Assembly: GCA_951802195.1 (NCBI GenBank)
Contig: OX637623.1
Coordinates: 558,001-622,000 of the forward strand
DNA length: 64,000 nucleotides
Source: Tausonia pullulans
Lineage: Eukaryota > Basidiomycota > Tremellomycetes > Cystofilobasidiales > Mrakiaceae
Direction of reading: 5' to 3'
Positions 47,970-60,965 of the stretch are shown in pieces. Made by a program: the position numbers and the translations under genes. Each line of letters opens with the position of its first letter. Position 1 is the first letter of the stretch. The notes below the pieces were generated by a model. It was not told where the DNA came from. It did no database searches and saw nothing but the letters and a program-made list of their open reading frames with translations.

Positions 47970-50900
47970 TCAAACAGCCTGATAGAAGACCATGCCCGGC
48001 GAAGCAGGCTGAGCGTTCTCAATGTCCTGGACGGACCACCCGGCCTCCTGGTCCTTAGCCTTTCCGGCCTCAAGAGTCGCGAGCGCCTCCTCGACTGTAA
48101 GGATCTCGAGGTCGACGAGGTTGAGCTCCTTCTGCATCTTGGGGACCGCGAGCTTGAGAATCTCAAGCTCGTCGAAGGGGAGCGTCCGGGAAAAGGCGGC
48201 CTCGGCTCCGAAGTCGGTGATGCGTTTCTGTAGTGGTGGCACAGTAACAGGGAGTTCAGTAAGGCGTCTGCTTTAACAAGAGACGTCCAAGAACAACGAC
48301 GAACCTTGAACTGGACGACGTAGGGCATCGCCTTTTTGTTCTTAAGGAGACCGTGGGCGGCGAGAGCCTCGCGGACCTTGACGTCGTCGACGGAGCCCGT
48401 TTCGGCGTTGAAGTTGTCCTTGACGGCCTGGACGATCTGGTTCTGCCACTCCGGGTAGCTCTTGGCAATAAAGAGCCTCAGCTTGAGCGGCAGCTTGCGG
48501 TCCGGCGGAGGCGCGAAAGCCATGTTGTTCTTGCCCCCCGACTTCTTGAACTTGGCAAACGCCTTGTCGAGCCCGATGTGTCGATCCCGGACGTCCTTAA
48601 GGACGGACCGCGTGTACTCAAGCGAAGCTAGGACTGAGGGGTCCGCAGCTCGGACCGGAGGAAGCTGGGCGAGCTGGATCGATGTTGAGTGCTGGAGGAC
48701 CGACGTCCAGATGTGGTCGGCGAAGTGAGGGGCAATTGGGGCGACGAGGAGCGCCGTGAGGGAGAGACAGCGCTCGATGAGCTCCCGGTGGGGCTTGATG
48801 TCTGACGTGGCCTCGGTGTAGGCCTTACGGGCCGAATCAAGCTCGTAGTAACCGTACTGAAGGGCCTCCTTGTACCAGGTCCTAGAGAGCGGGCGGCGTC
48901 AGCAAGAGAGGCAGACAGTCAGGCCGTGGGAAGGGGCAGACTCACTTATCGTACGCCTCACGGGTGCGCTCAGTGATGTCGAACATCTCCTCCGCGAACG
49001 CTTTGTCCCAGAACGAGTCGGCTGCGCCGGTACGGAGGGGAGCCTCGGGATTGGAGAGGACGCCCTGTGGAGGAGACCTAGGGCATCAGCAAAGAGCTAA
49101 AGAGAACCGATGAGGACTCACGTTAGCCCAAATGATTTGGGTGTGGAGACGCTGGATCGCCGAGTTGGCGGTGAGCTCCTCAAAGTTGGCGTCTTCCATG
49201 CCGTCACCCGCATCAGCGAGCGTGAGTCGGGTGGCGTCGGCGCCAAACTTCTCGATCGCGTCGCGGAGGGTAAGTGAGTTGCCCGTCGATTTGGCCATCT
49301 TCTTGCCGTTGAGCATGAGGTGGCCATTGGCACGCATCGAGAGCGGCCAGTGGTGCTCCGGGAAGAGGGCAGCATGGACATAGATGCAGAAGGTGAGATG
49401 GTTCGGGATGAGATCCTTGCCGGACGAGCGCACGTCCATCGGGTAGAAGTAGTTGAACTCGCGTTTGAGGATGTCAAACTTCTCTTGGGCGACGGTCGCG
49501 TCCTTGGGGAAGGGACCCGAGCCAAGGACGTAGTCCCAAACCTCGTCGGTCATGTCCTCGGGGGTAATACCGAGGGGAGCAGTGGTGTGCCCGGTGATAT
49601 CGCCACCTGAAGAAATGGACAGGTCAGTCAAGTGCGCGCGCGGCGACAACCGTGAGCGTGGGAGGAGGCAACGCACCCTGGAGGAGGTGAGCAACCGTGT
49701 AGTACGACATGTAGATGGTCGAGTCCGAGAGAGACTCGACAAGGAACTGCGGATCCCAGGGAATCTTGGAACCGAGACCGTACGAGCGGGAGCAAGCCCA
49801 CTGCTTGAGCCATGCGAGGACACCCTCGAAGCCGTGGCGGGTCTCAGGGAAGTATGTGTTCATGCGGGCGAGAAGACTGCAAGGCAGGACGGGGCGAGCG
49901 AAGAGTCAATGAACTTGAGTGACACGGTGTCGTGAAGGGAGCCTTCTTCCCACTTACGTCTCGGCGGCCTTGCGCCATTCGCTCTCTCCGTAGTCGATGT
50001 ACCACTGATCGACGAGCGCGACAACGCACTCGTCTCCAGAGCGGGACATGACGAGGTTCTCCGGCTCGGCGTACTTGAACGCAAGGCCCTGCTCGACGAG
50101 AAGCTGCTGGACTTTGGGCTTGGCGGCCTGGACGGTTTCGCCCTTGAAGAGGCCGACGAGCATAGTACCGCTGAAGAAGCCCTCCTTGTAGGCGATCTCC
50201 TTGGCCTCGGCGAGCGCCTTGACGTCCTTCTGGGACTGGATCTTGAACTGTTTAACGAGCGAGACCGCAATAAGGTCGCCGTATTTGGGCGTCGAAATGA
50301 GACTGATTGGCTCGTTGGCGACCCACTCGGCCTCAATGCCGTAATATTCCGGCTTCTTGCGGAGGTCGAGGATGGTGGCATAGTCGTCGGGCGAGTCGGA
50401 CGTGCAGCAGGTGACGATACCGGTTCCCTAGGGGAGGAAGGACAAATTTCTCAGCATGACAAAGCCACTTGGCACGCACTCAAGGCCTTTCTCTGCCCAC
50501 CTTTGTAGCGAGGACCCCCTCCATGGGGACGACATAGACCTCCTTGACCTGGCTGAGAGGTGGGGCGACCTTGGTACCGACGAGGTCTGATCCCTTGATC
50601 TCGGCAAGCTTGACGACCTTGCCCTCCTCCTCAAAGATGCCCTGGAAGGCCATGTTGCGCGCCGCACGGTCCGTCATGACGTAGACCTCCTCCGGTGAGA
50701 CCTGGAAGACACCATACGTGATCGAAGGGCCAACGAAGCAGTTGGTCTGACCGTAGCTATGAACGAGCAAGGGTTCAGCGTCGGCGCTTTTGCAGGCAGA
50801 ACATGCACGAGGGCACCTACACAGTCTCAGAACGGAGGGTGGCCGCAACGAGCGAGACTTTCTTGCCTTCGAGCTTGCCATTAAGAACGTCTTGGGCCTT

Positions 50901-52560
50901 ACTGGACCACTGAACGAGGGTCATCTTGAGACCGGTGTACTCCTGTGGCCCGACGGCCTCTCCGCTCGAACGGTCGTGGTCCATACAGGGCTGGCCATCC
51001 TTGGGCGAGTAGATGGTGTTGCGACGACCAAACTTGATCTTCTCGGTCGCGTGAAGCTTGTTCATCTGCCAACGGACGAAAGAATCATAGAAAGGGTTGA
51101 CGTCGGTGGTCTAGGAGGAAATCAGACAGGTGGTAGATCAGCAATCACGTGAGTAGGCGAGCGAAAAATGGCGCGAAAGGAGGGGCGCTCACGATGAAGG
51201 AGCGACGCCAGTCGATACGTGCACCGAGGTCAGTGCAGTCGGCCTGTTTGAGACACAGAGAATGAATAAGGGACGACGAAAGGGCGTCCGACAGCGAGCA
51301 AGAAGACAACAACTCACACGAGCGATGGGAGGGAAATACTCGAGCCAGTAAAGCGGGTCGGCGAACTTCTTGATCTCCGCCCGCGGGACGCCTGGATAGC
51401 CGTCGTACAGCAAAGATCAGCAAGGAGCGCATGCCCGAGATAGATTAGAACGAGCTGTGCACCCACCAATGCTCTCCATGATCTGGAACTGGTAGGTGAG
51501 TCCTGTCGCCTTGTTGGCGATCTTGCCCTTGGTGGCCTTAGTGACATCGGCCGACTTGAAGGCCTCGGCCTTCTCCGGCTGGGCAGCCTCCGGGTCGTAT
51601 CCAGAGAAGTCCTCGCCAAACATCTCCATCTCACGAATAAGCTTGTCCGAGGCGGACTGACGGACGATGATGGAGGGATGAGAAGGCGGTCAGCCCAGCG
51701 TGGTGTACTTCACTTTTCAGTCATCCCCATGCAGACAACGCGTTGCGCACCTTGATGGGCATGCCGGAGCAGTGAAGACCCATGGGGAAAAGGGCGCGCT
51801 TGCCACGCATGCGCTCGAAACCAGCAGCAAACTCGATCTTGGAGACGGTGAAGGCGTGTCCGAGGTGGAGGGATCCGTTCATGTAGGGGTAGCTGAAGGG
51901 GCCGACCAGAAGAAATGAGACATCAGCAGCATGCCTCGTCTCCTGTCTAGCCAGTGGAGCAAGCAAGCGAGCAAGCGACTCACGGGAAGGTACCCATCCA
52001 CTTGGGCTGAGCCTCCTGGATCTCCTTGGGCGAGAGGTCCTTGCCGCCGAGCTCCTCCTTGGTCGGTGCGTTGATCTCAAAGACCTTTTCGTCCGCCCAT
52101 CGCTTCTGCATCGCCTTCTCAATCTTGATTAGGTAGTCGCGTTTTTGGGTCTATGGGAAGCAAGCGTCAGCTAGGGAATTGAGGGGGGTGCAGAACGGTC
52201 GATGCGCGCCGGCACTTCCGAGGGGAGAGGCGGCCCTGCTGAAAGGGCACTACATGCAGGGTCTCCAGCACGATATGGAAGAGCAGAAGTATAGCGTCCA
52301 TAGGAGAAGGGATGTGGACTGGCACGGCCAAGAGACAAGCATGGAGCGTAGCTTAACTCGTCGCGCGCGCCCGACCGTCAGGGCCAGACGCGAATTGTCA
52401 GGGTTCTCTCCTGGGCCTGTCCTCCCCTCACCTGCCCTTTCGAGAACGAAAGTTGCCGTAGAGGGCATCATAGCAATACAGAGTACTCAGTACTCACGTT
52501 CTCAAGGACGAGAGGTCCAACCTTGACCTTGTCTTGAAGGTCGACTTTTTCCGTCGCCAT
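47970..52560 (-). CDS. Cytosolic leucyl-tRNA synthetase
   Basis: A multi-exon gene starting [14 protein letters not shown] at 52560 and ending [16 protein letters not shown] at 47970, in the size range of eukaryotic cytosolic LeuRS (about 1,090-1,180 residues). The HIGH-type motif is [16 protein letters not shown] near 51.9 kb. The following segments fit the archaeal/eukaryotic-type enzyme: [36 protein letters not shown] and TLRSETVYGQTN (editing domain, CP1). The C-terminal half has [16 protein letters not shown], the class Ia block [11 protein letters not shown], and KMSKS as [12 protein letters not shown]. It charges tRNA-Leu and in yeast also signals leucine to TORC1. The first intron (about 52497-52151, 347 nt) is several times longer than the others. 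It is divergent from the HSF-type gene. Confidence 0.95.
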
Positions 52561-54106
52561 GGCACGCGAGAGAGTCGGGAGGAACGAGAAGGGGGTTCTG
52601 GGGAGGGCGGCAAAAGCGTTTGGGACGCGTCGAAGGAGAGGCGTTATGGTGAAGTCTTCCTGGAGCGAGGTCGACGGGCTGGGTTGGTGGTCGAGGGAAG
52701 AGAGAGGCTCGGCCGAAGAGGTGACTCGCAAGAGAGCAGAGACGCGCAAGCCCACAGAGAATTCGAGACCGTGGGAACCGGACCTCACTGCTGTCTTTGA
52801 CAGCTGACGACCACCTGTCACTTTCAGATCAGCTCGCCTCCAGCTCCAGTCTGCCATCCTCTCTCTGTCTCTCTCCTTCTCAGTCTTTCTCTCTCAGTCT
52901 CTGTCTCTGTTCCCCTCTCTTTCTGTTTCTCTTTCTGTCTCTCTCGCGACGCGAGCGGTTCTTGTGCCTCGCTCGCACGCACTTTCCGCTTCTTGAAGGC
53001 ACATGCAGCTGATTCTCCTGATCCTCCCCGTTGCCTCAAGAGCGAAGACGCAACGGGACGGATCTTTGGTTATCTACCCGTCCAAGGAGGTAGCCAGGTC
53101 CTTCCGTCGACTTCCTCCGCATTACAGGATCCTTAACTTGAATGCTCCGAGCCCATCTCAAATCCCTTGTCACCTTGGAAGAAGGACAGAAGCCTCATCA
53201 AGATGTGGGCTCACTCACGTGCGGGTCGTCGTCGCCCCGAGTCGACTCGGCTCGAGCATCGTCCCTCAGCCCTCGCATCTTGCCTCGCTTGACTAACCCT
53301 CGCAGAATGGCGGCGCCCATAGATTCATCGGAAATCTCGAAAGGAGGGGCCAGCGCCGAGCCTGCCTACCCATATGAGAGCTGTACCATTCTTCCCTTCT
53401 CTTGCCTCCCTGATGACGCTGCTTTCTATGCATCTAAGCGTGTACTTACCTCACTTTCCTGCAACTGACGAGCGAGAGGAAGCCGCGCGCGCTCATCGCG
53501 TCTGATCGTGCGTTCGAGGGGAAAGAAACTCTTCCTTCTTCTAATCTCCTCCTCTCTCTTCTTCCTCGACTTCCCCGTGCTCACCAATCCCCTTCGCTCG
53601 TGATCTGGGGGAGCTTGTGTACTCGCCTCGGTCGGAACAAGGTTACGCACTTGTTGACAAGCGGGTGAGAGCGGTGGTGGGTCCGAGATCCGGCCGCTGC
53701 TCATGTGTTTGGGCAGCGGATGGAAAGAAGACAAGGGGACTCTCTTACGAACCTTCAGGGACAGAGGGAGGTCTCGCCCCTTTGAGAGCCTTCTTTCAAG
53801 TCTAGCCGCGCAGCTCGGCGCAGCGGGCGGCGGGGCGGAGTTCGTCGATTTCGAGCTGTCAGTCGTCTCTCAGCCCCTTTGCCTTTCACGTCCGCCTGAT
53901 TCTGTCAAGCATCTCACACTCTTCACAGCTCTTTCTCTCTCAGGGTGACCTTCCTTCTCCTCTTTTCCTTTCTTCTCTTCACTTCAACCGCATCTGGCCA
54001 TCCCAGCTTCTCCTTCTCGCTTCCCTCCTCTCGCCTTCCTCGATCTGCTCTCCCTCCGCGCTATCCCTGCTCTCTCTCCAGTTCTCCCCTCTCCCTCCCT
54101 TTGATC
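52561..54106. promoter_or_regulatory. Divergent region LeuRS / HSF-type gene with CT-rich tract
   Basis: About 1.5 kb. From 52850 to 52960 the plus strand is an imperfect CTCTCTGT repeat, and C/T-rich sequence continues close to the HSF-type start, typical of pyrimidine-rich fungal promoters or leaders. An ATG frame at 53307 (about 53 codons) has no domain support. No credible gene is seen. Confidence 0.45.
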
Positions 54107-56512
54107 ATGGTCCAACACGCGGCTGCGTCTCGCCGTGCCTCATCTTCCTCTCTCTCTTCGTCCGGTCGGCGTCGCTCATCCTGCGCTGCCACGATCGCGC
54201 CTGCCAGCCGTCAGGACTCCAACTTCTTGACCAAGCTCTTCATGTGAGTGTCTTATCCGTCGTCCATCAAACATCTCTTGCCTTCTCTGTCTGTCTTTTT
54301 GGACTCTTTTCCTTGCTCACCGTCTAAGCCACCAGCCATCACGGATGTTGACTAATGCGCGCTTGCCCGCCTACTCGGTCCCCTCTTTCTCCCATCTTTC
54401 TTTCTTCTTATCTCTTCCTCACCGTCCTTTCTCACCCTCCAGCCATCTCCAGATGGTTCCTTCCCCCAAGGATATCCGCTGGAGCAGTGATGGCAAGTCG
54501 CTCATCATCGGTAAGGTCACCCATCATGAACGAGTTTTGCCTCCTCTCATCTCGCTCACCCCGTGTCTCCGACCCGCCACCATTCCTTCCCTTCCACCCT
54601 CTAGACGACCTCTCCATCTTCTGCAAGAACTCGCTCGCTATCGCCTTCCCTAATCAGGCCGATCACACCTCCTTCTTCCGCCAGGTGCGTCGCTCTCTTC
54701 TCCCTTTCATTCTTCGCCAAACCTTCCGCTGACACCGCATCCCCTGTTGTTAGATGACCCTCTACGGCGTGCGTTTCATTCGACCCCATCACCTTCCCTT
54801 CCTCCGTGCACGGCAGTTGTTGATCGACCTTCCTACGACGGCCGCTCTCCCTTCCAGTTCTCTCGCGTCAAGACAAAGGTCGGAGAGTGAGTATGAGCTC
54901 TCAGACGAGCTTCTGTCACACAACAGCGCTGACTTGTTGGTTCGTCTTATCCTTTCACTTATCCTCCCTCTTCTCCAGTGACGAGGGTCGCGCCGACTTC
55001 GAGCACCCGCTCTTCAACCGCAAGTCCACCATCGCCGAGTCCGTTGTTCAATGCACCTTTGCTCTCTCTGCCTCGAAGATGAATCCTGATATCTCATAAC
55101 CCCCCCCTCTCCTCCTCTTCCCCCTCCAGGCTCCTCACTTTTAAACGACGCGCAAATCCCAAAAGGCGTGGCGCTGTGGCTGCTCGTAAGAGTGTGGCAT
55201 CACATAAGCGTGCCCGCGGGCCTTATGCCGTCTGGCAGGGTCGTCGCCCAAGTATCGACGATCTGTCTGAGGGGCCCTCTTCTCATTCCGAGTCTAACGC
55301 CGACGAGTCACCCGACAGCGGCATCGATGTCGAGAGCTCCTCTTCCTCCTCGCAGACGGACGACGACAGCGCCACCGACGACTGCGAGGACGACATCTCC
55401 GACAATGACGATGATAATAAGGCCCTCTCTTTCTCCTCTAGTAACAGCTGGCCCCTCCCTACCAGCCTCATCCGGGTCTCCTCGAATACCACAGCCACGG
55501 GCTCCTTCGATTCAACCCTCTTTGGCTTCGCCGACTTCTCCGTTCCCTCTACGGAGCAGCTCAGCCCCTCACTTCCATTTCCCTCCCTTGAGGCCATGAC
55601 CCTCTCTCTTCCTCGCCCCATCCCCTCGCTCGACCTCTCGGCCTGTTCCCTCAACTCCTTTGGATCGCAGTCGCCCTCTTCGGCCTCGTCCCCTCCCTCG
55701 TCCCCGATTTCGCCGGCCTCGCCCCTTATCCCTTTTAATAACAAGCCCAGTTCCATGCCCTCTACCCGCGGCACCTCTTTCAGCTCGATCCGCAGCACGG
55801 CCTCATGGATCAAGGATGGTTTCCAGTCACTCGAGCTCGAACGTCCGGACGTCTGGACCCGGATCGACGGTACTGCTCTCGACCTTGCTCGTCCGGCGGC
55901 TGCACCCAGGCCGTCCTTCTACGTATCTGAGCATGAGTCTCCTGTCCACAGGAGACGGTCGGCCTCGGCTTCCAACCTCCGTGAGTCGGTCGCTCGCTCT
56001 CACTTTTTGTGGCATGCATCCGAATGACCTCATCCCTCCGCTTTTCTCCAGTCCTCGGCCAGTATTCGTCCCACCCGGCCGCCAAGGACCAGCTTCTTAC
56101 ACGCAAGCGCACTTTTTCCATGAGCGAGAGCTTTCACGACGAACGCCACCCCTCGTTTGCGTCGTTCGCGCGCGGCGGCCAGCTGCACGTCCCTCCCGCT
56201 ATGCCTCTTCACAAGGCCGTTGCTACCGTCTCCCACTACACCTCTAGCCCGCTTGGACATTCGTATTCGATGCCCTCGCTTTCTCCGGACCAGCCTCCGA
56301 TCGGATATGGTCGACAGCTTCGCCTCGTCCTCAGACATGAGCAACAGGACGATCTCGAGATGGAAGAGCCGATGACGAGGGCGGCTAAGAGGGTTCGGGT
56401 AAGGTTTTTCTCCTGGTTCTCGCTTTATTCGTCGTGCTGAACTTTCTCTCCCTCTTTCTCCCTCTCCTCTCAGTCCTGCGCCGGACTCGGCGAGCAGTTC
56501 CAGTGGTGCTAA
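54107..56512 (+). CDS. HSF-type DNA-binding domain transcription factor
   Basis: The start MVQHAAASRR at 54107 is followed by exons carrying an HSF-type winged helix: DSNFLTKLF, SPKDIRWSSDGKSLII, DLSIFCKNSLA, DHTSFFRQMTLYG (recognition helix), FQFSRVKTKVGDDEGRADF and EHPLFNRKSTIAES. A long Ser/Pro/Asp-rich tail and a basic ending (MTRAAKRVR) precede the stop at 56510-56512; if the last intron is retained, translation stops at 56440. HSF-type proteins bind inverted nGAAn-like sites; in fungi the group includes Hsf1, Skn7, Sfl1 and Mga1. No Hsf1-like heptad trimerisation repeat is obvious, so a Sfl1/Mga1-like regulator is possible. The junction after MTLYG (near 54769-54817) does not join in frame with ordinary GT-AG sites, so that border is unresolved. 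Confidence 0.82.
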
Positions 56513-57683
56513 CGGCCGTCGACCCAACTTCCTCTTCTCTGTCTCCCTCTCTCTTTCTCTCCCATTGTTCTCTCTCTGGGCCTTTCTTTCTACCTCTGCC
56601 TCTCTCTACCTTGTCGTCGATCTCCTTCCCTTCCCATTGCTCTATCTTTTGTCACTTTCGCTCTCCCACCCCTCGCGCAACCCCTCGTCCTGTCTCATCC
56701 AGACAGATCTCTCCCTCTTCTCTAGATCAACCTCTCTGCCTTTCAATCTCTTCCGGTCCCTCAGTCAGTCGGATCGGCATTCGCTCTAAGTTTGTTGTAG
56801 ATCTCCCTCCGTCTTGTCTCCTTCCTCCATCCCCTCTCTCGACGCTACGTCGTGTTTGTTGTTTTTCTCTCCTCTTCTCTTTGGCTCGAACGCGATCGCC
56901 TTTCGTGCCTGTCTTCTCTTCCCTCTTCTCTCCTTTTTCTTGCCTCGTTTCGATTTCCTCTACCTGTGCTCTATCCTCTACGCACTACCCCACCCCTTCC
57001 CTTCATTTTAACCCTCCCCGAACATTGCGATACCTCACTCACTCAGATGGATTTTCTCCCAATACAACCGAGTGATGAGACTGCGGTGGCATTGTGGCGT
57101 CTTATCCAACAAACAATCGAAAGAAACTTCAATAAACAAAGCACACGCGCCTACGCGCGACCTTCTTTCTCGACGCGCCCCGTCGAGAGTGGGAATTCTC
57201 GAACTCCCACCTTCCTCTCTCACTTCAATTCCTCTTGGCTGGCCCACTCTCTCAGTACGGCAACACATTATCCATGCCGCCCCCTACAGACCAATCGAGG
57301 CTTGGAATTGAGCAGATACAAGCTAGGTGCGTATGCTTGCATCTCCTGCCCAAAGGACAGACCGCTCGGACCAAGACGAACTACGACAGGCATGGCTGAC
57401 TCAGTGTCTCCCGCTCCTGAATGTGTAGGACTTTCTGCAAATGGTACGTGGGAACGATGAACTTCTCAGGAGATTTGTGTATGATAATTAGGGGGCGAGA
57501 GAAGGCAGGGATGGGGGAAAAGGACGTTAAACCGACAGAACCGTCCGTTGAGCACGACGGCGACCGACGTCCTTCAGACCCCAGCGCCGGCGGCCTCATC
57601 TGAGCACTCCATTCAACCTTAACTGGATGACGGTACTCATTTGTGTTTGAAGAGGGGGCTGGACAACCTCAGCGGAGTGCCAG
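56513..57683. other. Intergenic, HSF-type gene 3' to alpha-actinin 5'
   Basis: About 1.2 kb. It is strongly C/T-rich on the plus strand to about 57000 (likely 3' UTR) and then mixed. Open frames on both strands lack support. It holds the alpha-actinin promoter. Confidence 0.4.
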
Positions 57684-60600
57684 ATGGACGGTAGGCTATC
57701 CAGGTGCTGTCATCGAACGCGACGACGGCCTCCCTCTATAGACACGTCGCGTCTCGCCCCCGGCTCGCCGGTGCTCTTTCTGTCCACGCCTCTCCTTTCG
57801 AGCCTCCAGGCGGCGTGGCTGACATTTCACCTCCCCTCGCTCGCTCGCTGGCCGGCAGGCTCAACTCAAAGCTCGAGACGCGAGGCATCCCGCCGATGAC
57901 GAGCCTCGCGACGGATCTCAGCGACGGGGTCCGGTTGATTCAGGTGAGCACAGGAGTCCTCCCATCCTTTCCCTCGGTTTCGCTCAAAGGATGCTCGAAA
58001 AACCTCTTATGGAGAGATTGGGTGAAGAAGGAGTTGATCTCGCTGGGTTGCTCCTGCTCCTCTTAAAGGCTTGATCCTTGGGGTAGGTTGGTGGGTACAC
58101 CCATGTCTTTGGGCACGCGGCGGCGCACGGCATTGTCCTTTCCTGCTTGCTCGCTCGTTCCAACCACACTCGAGCTTCAGTACGGGCAAAGATCCAGGGA
58201 TTCAAGCACTGTGTAAAGAATAAATGCACCGCAAGCTGACTTACTGCTCTTCTTGCCTCTCACAGCTCATGGTGTGTATCGCCCATGAAGTGTGAAATGC
58301 GGCGCTCTTCAGAGGCGCGGCGACTGACGAACGATGCCACTTCACTCTACACAGGAAATCATGGGCGACTGCTCTTTGGGTCGATATGTTGCCAACCCTC
58401 GGATGCGTGTCCAGAAAGCCGAAGTGAGGTCCCTCGGGAAAACACGGTCGTAACAAGAGCTGACGTCGATCTTCTCTGCCATCAAGAACGTCACAAAAGC
58501 CTTGGCGTTCATCAAGGACCGGCGGGTACACCTCACCAACATCGCCGCGGAGGACATCATTGATGGAAATCTCAAGCTCATTCTCGGTCTCGTGCGTCCC
58601 ATGTATGTTCTCTGACCAAACGTATCAGATTGACTCAGCATCCTGACCCCAGATCTGGACCCTCATTCTCCGCTTCACCATCGCGGACATCTCCGAGGAA
58701 GGTCTCTCAGCCAAAGACGGCCTACTCCTTTGGGTCCAGCGCAAGACTGCTCCTTACGCCCCGCGAGTCGATGTCAAGGACTTCACCTGGAGCTGGACGG
58801 ACGGTCTGGCGCTGTGCGCGCTCATCCACCGGCATCGGCCGGATCTGCTCGATTGGGATAGACTTGACCTCGAAGATAGGGAGGTCAACACGGAGCTGGC
58901 GTTCAGCATCGCGCAGGAGAAGCTCGGCATTCCTGTGAGGAAACAACCTTCTTTGACTTGAGCGCGTGAAGGTCGAGGTTGGCTTATCTTCTTCATGTGC
59001 TTCTAGCGACTGCTCGACGTCTCGGATCTTTGCGATGCCCGGCCGCCAGACGAGCGAAGTGTTATGACTTATGTCGCGGCCTTCTTCCACGCTTTCTCCT
59101 CCATGGGTTCGTCGGAATCTCTCCATGTGGAAACTGTCGCAGAGCTGAGATTGCAGGGAAACGAACAGACAAAGCAGAAATCGTCACTCGACGAGTCGAG
59201 AAGTTCGCGCTCGTCATGCAGGGCATCTGGTGCGTGTCTCTCCCCGGCTCTCAGGTAATCGGCAGCGACTGATCGACACTTCCATCAGGTCAAATCGAAA
59301 CGACTATGAGCGCCGCTGTCTTGCTCTCCTCGCCTCCCTCTCCTCCCGCACCACCTACCTCACCACCACGGCCCTCCCACCCACCTACCCAGACGTCCGC
59401 GCGCTCGCGACCTCCTTCGCCGAGTACAAGAAGAGCGAAAAACGAACGTGGGTCGTCGAGCGGCAGGAGCTCTCGGACCTTTTCTCGAACATCCAGAACA
59501 AACTGAGGACGTACGGCATGTTACCGTTTGAGCCGAGGGAAGGGTGCGAGGTGGAGGCGCTCGATAGATGCTGGGAGGTGTTGCTTGGGGCGGAGGAGAA
59601 GTGGAGTCGAGGGATCAACAAGAAAATCAGGGAGTCAGTGGCGACCCGTCCTCTTCTTCTCGCTCTTCCTACTGACCTGCTCGCTTTTCCTTAGGATCAA
59701 AGATCTGCTGATGCGCAGGGTTGCCGCCGTCGCCGAGGACTTCCATCTCCGGCTCCGAGACCTCGAGCGAGAGCTCGCGAGCCTGACCGGTTCTCTCGAA
59801 GTCAGGGAACATTTGACAAGTCGCATGTCTATCCCCTGCTGACGAGTCTTCACTCCCGCCTGCTCATTAGGACCAGAAGGACCACGTCCTCTTCATCCAG
59901 CAGACCAAGCTTCCGCCGCTCACGGGCCTGCTCGACACGCTCGCCGGCGCCGAGGCCGAGTGCATCGCAGCCAACGTCGAGGGGAACGACTACACGATTC
60001 TGACCGCGGAGGACCTCCGATGGGAGTTGGAGCTGTTCAAGGGAAGCCTCAGTCGGAGGGTCGCATTCATCGACAACCAGGTGGGTCAGGCAGCCATTTC
60101 TGATATAGGAACCCCAACTGACGCTTGCGCTTGCTTCCTAGATTGTCTCACGCGAGACGACCAATGTCCGTGTTCCGTTCCAAGCCCCTTTAGGCAGCGG
60201 CCAGCAAGCTGACTTGATGACGCCCACTCGACCAGCTCACCCCGGCCCAGCTCGAGGAGTTTGAATCGACGTTCCGCCATTTCGACACCGACGACACCAA
60301 TACGCTCACGATCGAAGAATTTACCGCCGCCCTGGCGTCTCTGTCTATCGCTTATTCCGTGCGTTCAGTCGACTCTCGCCCTGCCTGCTTTCTCGCCCCT
60401 AACTCAACATCGCTCTCCCCTCCCTCTCTGCAGGACGAGGAGATCGATCGGATTCACGAAACGCTCATCGCCGACTACGGCGCGATCAACTACAAGGCGT
60501 TCACGAGTCTGCTCGTCGAGATCACCGAGGACACGAGCTCGGTAGAACAGCTCAGGGACGCATTCCGAGAGATGGCGAGGGACAAGGTCAGGGCGGATGA

Positions 60601-60965
60601 GCACCTCTACTCTCTTGTTCTCGCTCAGTGAAGGCTGACGACGAGCGATTCTAGCCATACATCACCGAGCTCGACCTTGAGTTTGCCGCGGTCCCGAAGG
60701 AGTCAATCGAATTCCTCAAGTGCGTCTATCGCCCATCACCTCCCCTGGAGAACGCAGCAACTGATTATACTTGTGAGGGAGCGCAGAGAGCAGATGCCCT
60801 CGCAGGAACTCGACACCGCCGGTCACGAGAATGTCGATGATCGAGAGAAGGTGGCGTTTGATTACGAGGTGAGTCGAAAGGAGACGGCGGAAGAAAACGA
60901 GCCCAGGCTGACGATCTATGTTCCCCGGTCAGCTCTTCCTGGAGGACGTGTTTGACTTTGAGTGA
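57684..60965 (+). CDS. Alpha-actinin (actin cross-linking protein, Ain1-like)
   Basis: The best start is ATG at 57684: a 7-nt first coding exon (57684-57690) spliced to about 57822 gives an in-frame chain through [13 protein letters not shown]. Calponin-homology domain 1 holds [16 protein letters not shown] and [18 protein letters not shown]; its middle uses a 6-nt micro-exon (58266-58271). CH2 holds [41 protein letters not shown] and FHAFSSM. A spectrin-like rod ([17 protein letters not shown] onward) of about two repeats follows. The EF-hand-like region [20 protein letters not shown] continues through TNTLTIEEF to [10 protein letters not shown]. This short-rod layout matches S. pombe Ain1. 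Alpha-actinin bundles actin filaments, in fungi mainly in the cytokinetic ring. It converges on the cofilin gene. The N-terminal 20 residues are the least certain part. Confidence 0.88.

Noticed and set aside
53307-53468. Small 53-codon open frame beginning MAAPIDSSEI
   Set aside because: Short, without recognisable motif, inside the LeuRS/HSF divergent region; could be a leader frame but nothing supports a gene.
53945-54247. In-frame upstream extension of the HSF-type protein with a signal-peptide-like hydrophobic start
   Set aside because: The codon at 53945 is GTG, not ATG; the sequence is a pyrimidine-rich leader that happens to translate as Leu/Phe/Ser.
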